8,068 bases of DNA from Nitrospira_G sp035457545 (GTDB taxonomy: Bacteria > Nitrospirota > Nitrospiria > Nitrospirales > Nitrospiraceae), in contig DATIBM010000008.1 of NCBI GenBank assembly GCA_035457545.1, positions 1 through 8,068 on the forward strand, written 5' to 3'. The notes beneath the pieces were generated by a model, which was not told the origin of the DNA, did not search any database, and saw only the letters and a program-made list of their open reading frames with translations. Positions 6,524-8,068 of the stretch are shown piece after piece (the stretch's first letter is position 1; every line of letters begins with the position of its first letter). Both the position numbers and the translations under genes were made by a program.

Positions 6524-8068
6524 TCAGCCTCGATACCGATTGGTGATCGGCATCCGGCGGTCCTTCCCCAAGCCCCGATGCGTGATCTTGATGCCCACTG
6601 GCGCCTGCCGGCGTTTGTATTCGCTGCGGTCCACCAGCGCGATGACGCGCTCGACCGTCGCCCGGTCGAACCCCATGGCGGCAATTTCGTCGGGAGACCG
6701 GTCATCCTCGACGTAGGCCTTGAGGATCGGATCCAACACCGGATAGGGAGGCAGCGAATCCTCGTCGCGCTGATTCGGCCGCAGCTCAGCGGTCGGCGCC
6801 CGCTCCAACACCCGCTTGGGAATCACGGTCGCCTTGCCGAGGCCGTTCCGGTATCGGGCCAACTCATAGACCATCGTCTTTGGCACGTCCTTGATCACGG
6901 CGAACCCCCCGGCCATGTCCCCGTAGAGCGTCGCGTAGCCGACGCTCAACTCGCTTTTGTTCCCGGTCGTCAGTACGAGATGCCCGAACTTGTTCGAGAT
7001 CGCCATAAGAAGATTGCCGCGGATACGGGCCTGGAGATTCTCCTCCGTGACGTCCGACGGACGGCCAGTGAATGCCGGCGCCAGCGCAGCCCGATACGAT
7101 TCGAAGAGTTCTGCAATCGGAACGGTTCGGCATTCGATGCCGAGCCGGCTGGCCAGATCAGCCACGTCCTCATGGCTTTCGATGGACGTGAACGGGGACG
7201 GCATGAAGAGCCCCAGAACATTCGCCGCTTCCAGCGCATCCACGGCAATCGCAGCGGTCAAGGCCGAATCCACTCCGCCGCTCAGACCGATCACCACCCG
7301 TTGGAATCGGTTTTTCCGCACGTAATCCCGTACGCCGAGCACCAAGGCCCGGTAGACTTCTTCAAGTTGATCCATCGGCGGGGCCAGGCTCGGCACCGCC
7401 CGGGTCGCATGACTCGGTGTCTCGTACGCCGGCCCGACCATGCGTTCGACCGAGCTGGGCAGACGGCCTGCTGCGGCCTTTCTTCTCCCCTGAACCAGGC
7501 GGCCACGTCCGACCGCGGTCGCATTGAGATCCGTCACGAGAAAGTCTTCTTCAAACGCCTTGGCCCTGGCGATCACCTCGCCCGTCTGGTCCAGCACCAC
7601 GCTGTTGCCATCGAACACCAATTCATCCTGACCTCCCACCGTGTTGGTGTAGGTCACGATGACGTGGTTGTCCCGCGCGCGTGTGGCCAACATCTGCTCG
7701 CGCTGACGGCTCTTGGCGATATGGAAGGGCGAGGCGTTGATGTTGACGATGATCTCCGCCCCGGCCGCAGCCTGGAACTTGGTCGGCCCTTCGGGCAGCC
7801 AGATGTCCTCGCAGATGTTCACGCCGATCGTCGTGCCGTTCAGCACGATGACCGGGCTGCGCTGTCCCGGATAGAAGTACCGGCTCTCATCGAAGACGCC
7901 GTAGTTCGGGAGGTACTGTTTCGCGTAGGTCGTGACCAGGCGGGCATCCGCGATGACCGCGGCGGCATTGTAGAGTTCGTCCCGTCCCGCCGGCACGGCG
8001 GTCGGCTTCGTCCGCTTGGGCTCGGCGCCGATCCCTTGGGCGACGTAGCCGACGACGACCGCCAGGCC
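6524..8068 (-). CDS. nadE: Glutamine-dependent NAD+ synthetase, 5' end cut by window edge
   Basis: NadE makes NAD+ from deamido-NAD+, ATP and ammonia released from glutamine, the last step of NAD biosynthesis in the cytoplasm. The open frame runs to the window edge, giving 514 visible residues. The GTG at 7994-7996 is internal, because the frame above it reads GLAVVVGYVAQGIGAE, typical of the glutaminase domain. The nitrilase-type glutaminase domain shows catalytic Lys50 in KQYLPNYGVFDE and Cys86 in NICEDIW; the catalytic Glu and roughly 80-90 N-terminal residues must lie outside the window. The synthetase domain shows the PP-loop SGGVDS at 263-268, the TTGNKSEL...YGDMAGGF block at about 367-388, and the C-terminal PITNRYRG. 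Both half-reactions therefore look intact. It is co-directional with the nitrogen genes, but 122 bases upstream, so shared transcription is unproven. Glutamine use is a plausible but loose functional link. Confidence 0.96.
   Translation of the reverse strand, partial: GLAVVVGYVAQGIGAEPKRTKPTAVPAGRDELYNAAAVIADARLVTTYAKQYLPNYGVFDESRYFYPGQRSPVIVLNGTTIGVNICEDIWLPEGPTKFQAAAGAEIIVNINASPFHIAKSRQREQMLATRARDNHVIVTYTNTVGGQDELVFDGNSVVLDQTGEVIARAKAFEEDFLVTDLNATAVGRGRLVQGRRKAAAGRLPSSVERMVGPAYETPSHATRAVPSLAPPMDQLEEVYRALVLGVRDYVRKNRFQRVVIGLSGGVDSALTAAIAVDALEAANVLGLFMPSPFTSIESHEDVADLASRLGIECRTVPIAELFESYRAALAPAFTGRPSDVTEENLQARIRGNLLMAISNKFGHLVLTTGNKSELSVGYATLYGDMAGGFAVIKDVPKTMVYELARYRNGLGKATVIPKRVLERAPTAELRPNQRDEDSLPPYPVLDPILKAYVEDDRSPDEIAAMGFDRATVERVIALVDRSEYKRRQAPVGIKITHRGLGKDRRMPITNRYRG

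Noticed and set aside
7997..8068. nadE beginning at GTG 7994-7996
   Set aside because: The upstream 24 codons stay in frame and encode typical glutaminase-domain sequence, and the catalytic Glu region is still missing, so the gene is truncated by the window rather than starting there.
1..8068. Mobile element, CRISPR, toxin-antitoxin or defence system
   Set aside because: All coding space is taken by conserved housekeeping nitrogen and NAD genes plus one barrel gene. No transposase, integrase, terminal repeats, spaced repeats or small paired genes were seen.

Overview
The window reads as ordinary, intact, high-GC bacterial chromosome. Every supported gene lies on the minus strand. In transcription order, from high to low coordinates, they are: nadE (5' end outside the window), a small outer-membrane beta-barrel gene, amt, glnB, glnD, and glnA (3' end outside the window). 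Protein composition and this order resemble Nitrospirota (Nitrospira-like nitrifiers). That assignment is an inference from recall, not a search; other Gram-negative lineages with a GlnB/GlnD system are possible. The signal-peptide-bearing beta-barrel protein and full-length GlnD support a Gram-negative cell.

Layout: glutamine-dependent NAD+ synthetase ends at 6524. After a 122-base gap comes a 288-residue predicted outer-membrane barrel (6401-5535). An 86-base gap with a perfect 10-bp GC hairpin leads to the ammonium transporter Amt (5448-4105). Then, 60 bases on, comes the PII protein (4044-3706). The PII uridylyltransferase gene glnD overlaps the end of glnB by 4 bases (3709-1007). After a 56-base gap containing an imperfect sigma-54-like element comes glutamine synthetase (950 to the window edge). 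No rRNA, tRNA, CRISPR array or mobile element was seen. There is no gene-free stretch over 300 bases.

How the genes fit together: ammonium would enter the periplasm, possibly helped by the barrel protein, and pass the inner membrane through Amt. GlnB can gate Amt directly and reports 2-oxoglutarate and energy state. GlnD uridylylates GlnB on Tyr51 when glutamine is low and removes the UMP when glutamine is high. GlnA makes the glutamine. NadE spends glutamine to amidate deamido-NAD+. Nearly the whole sense-import-assimilate circuit is therefore in one co-directional cluster.

The enzymes are well-known families with intact key residues. The least described elements are the barrel gene beside amt, the strong hairpin in the amt leader, and the possible sigma-54 site before glnA. 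I found no convincing undescribed multi-gene system.
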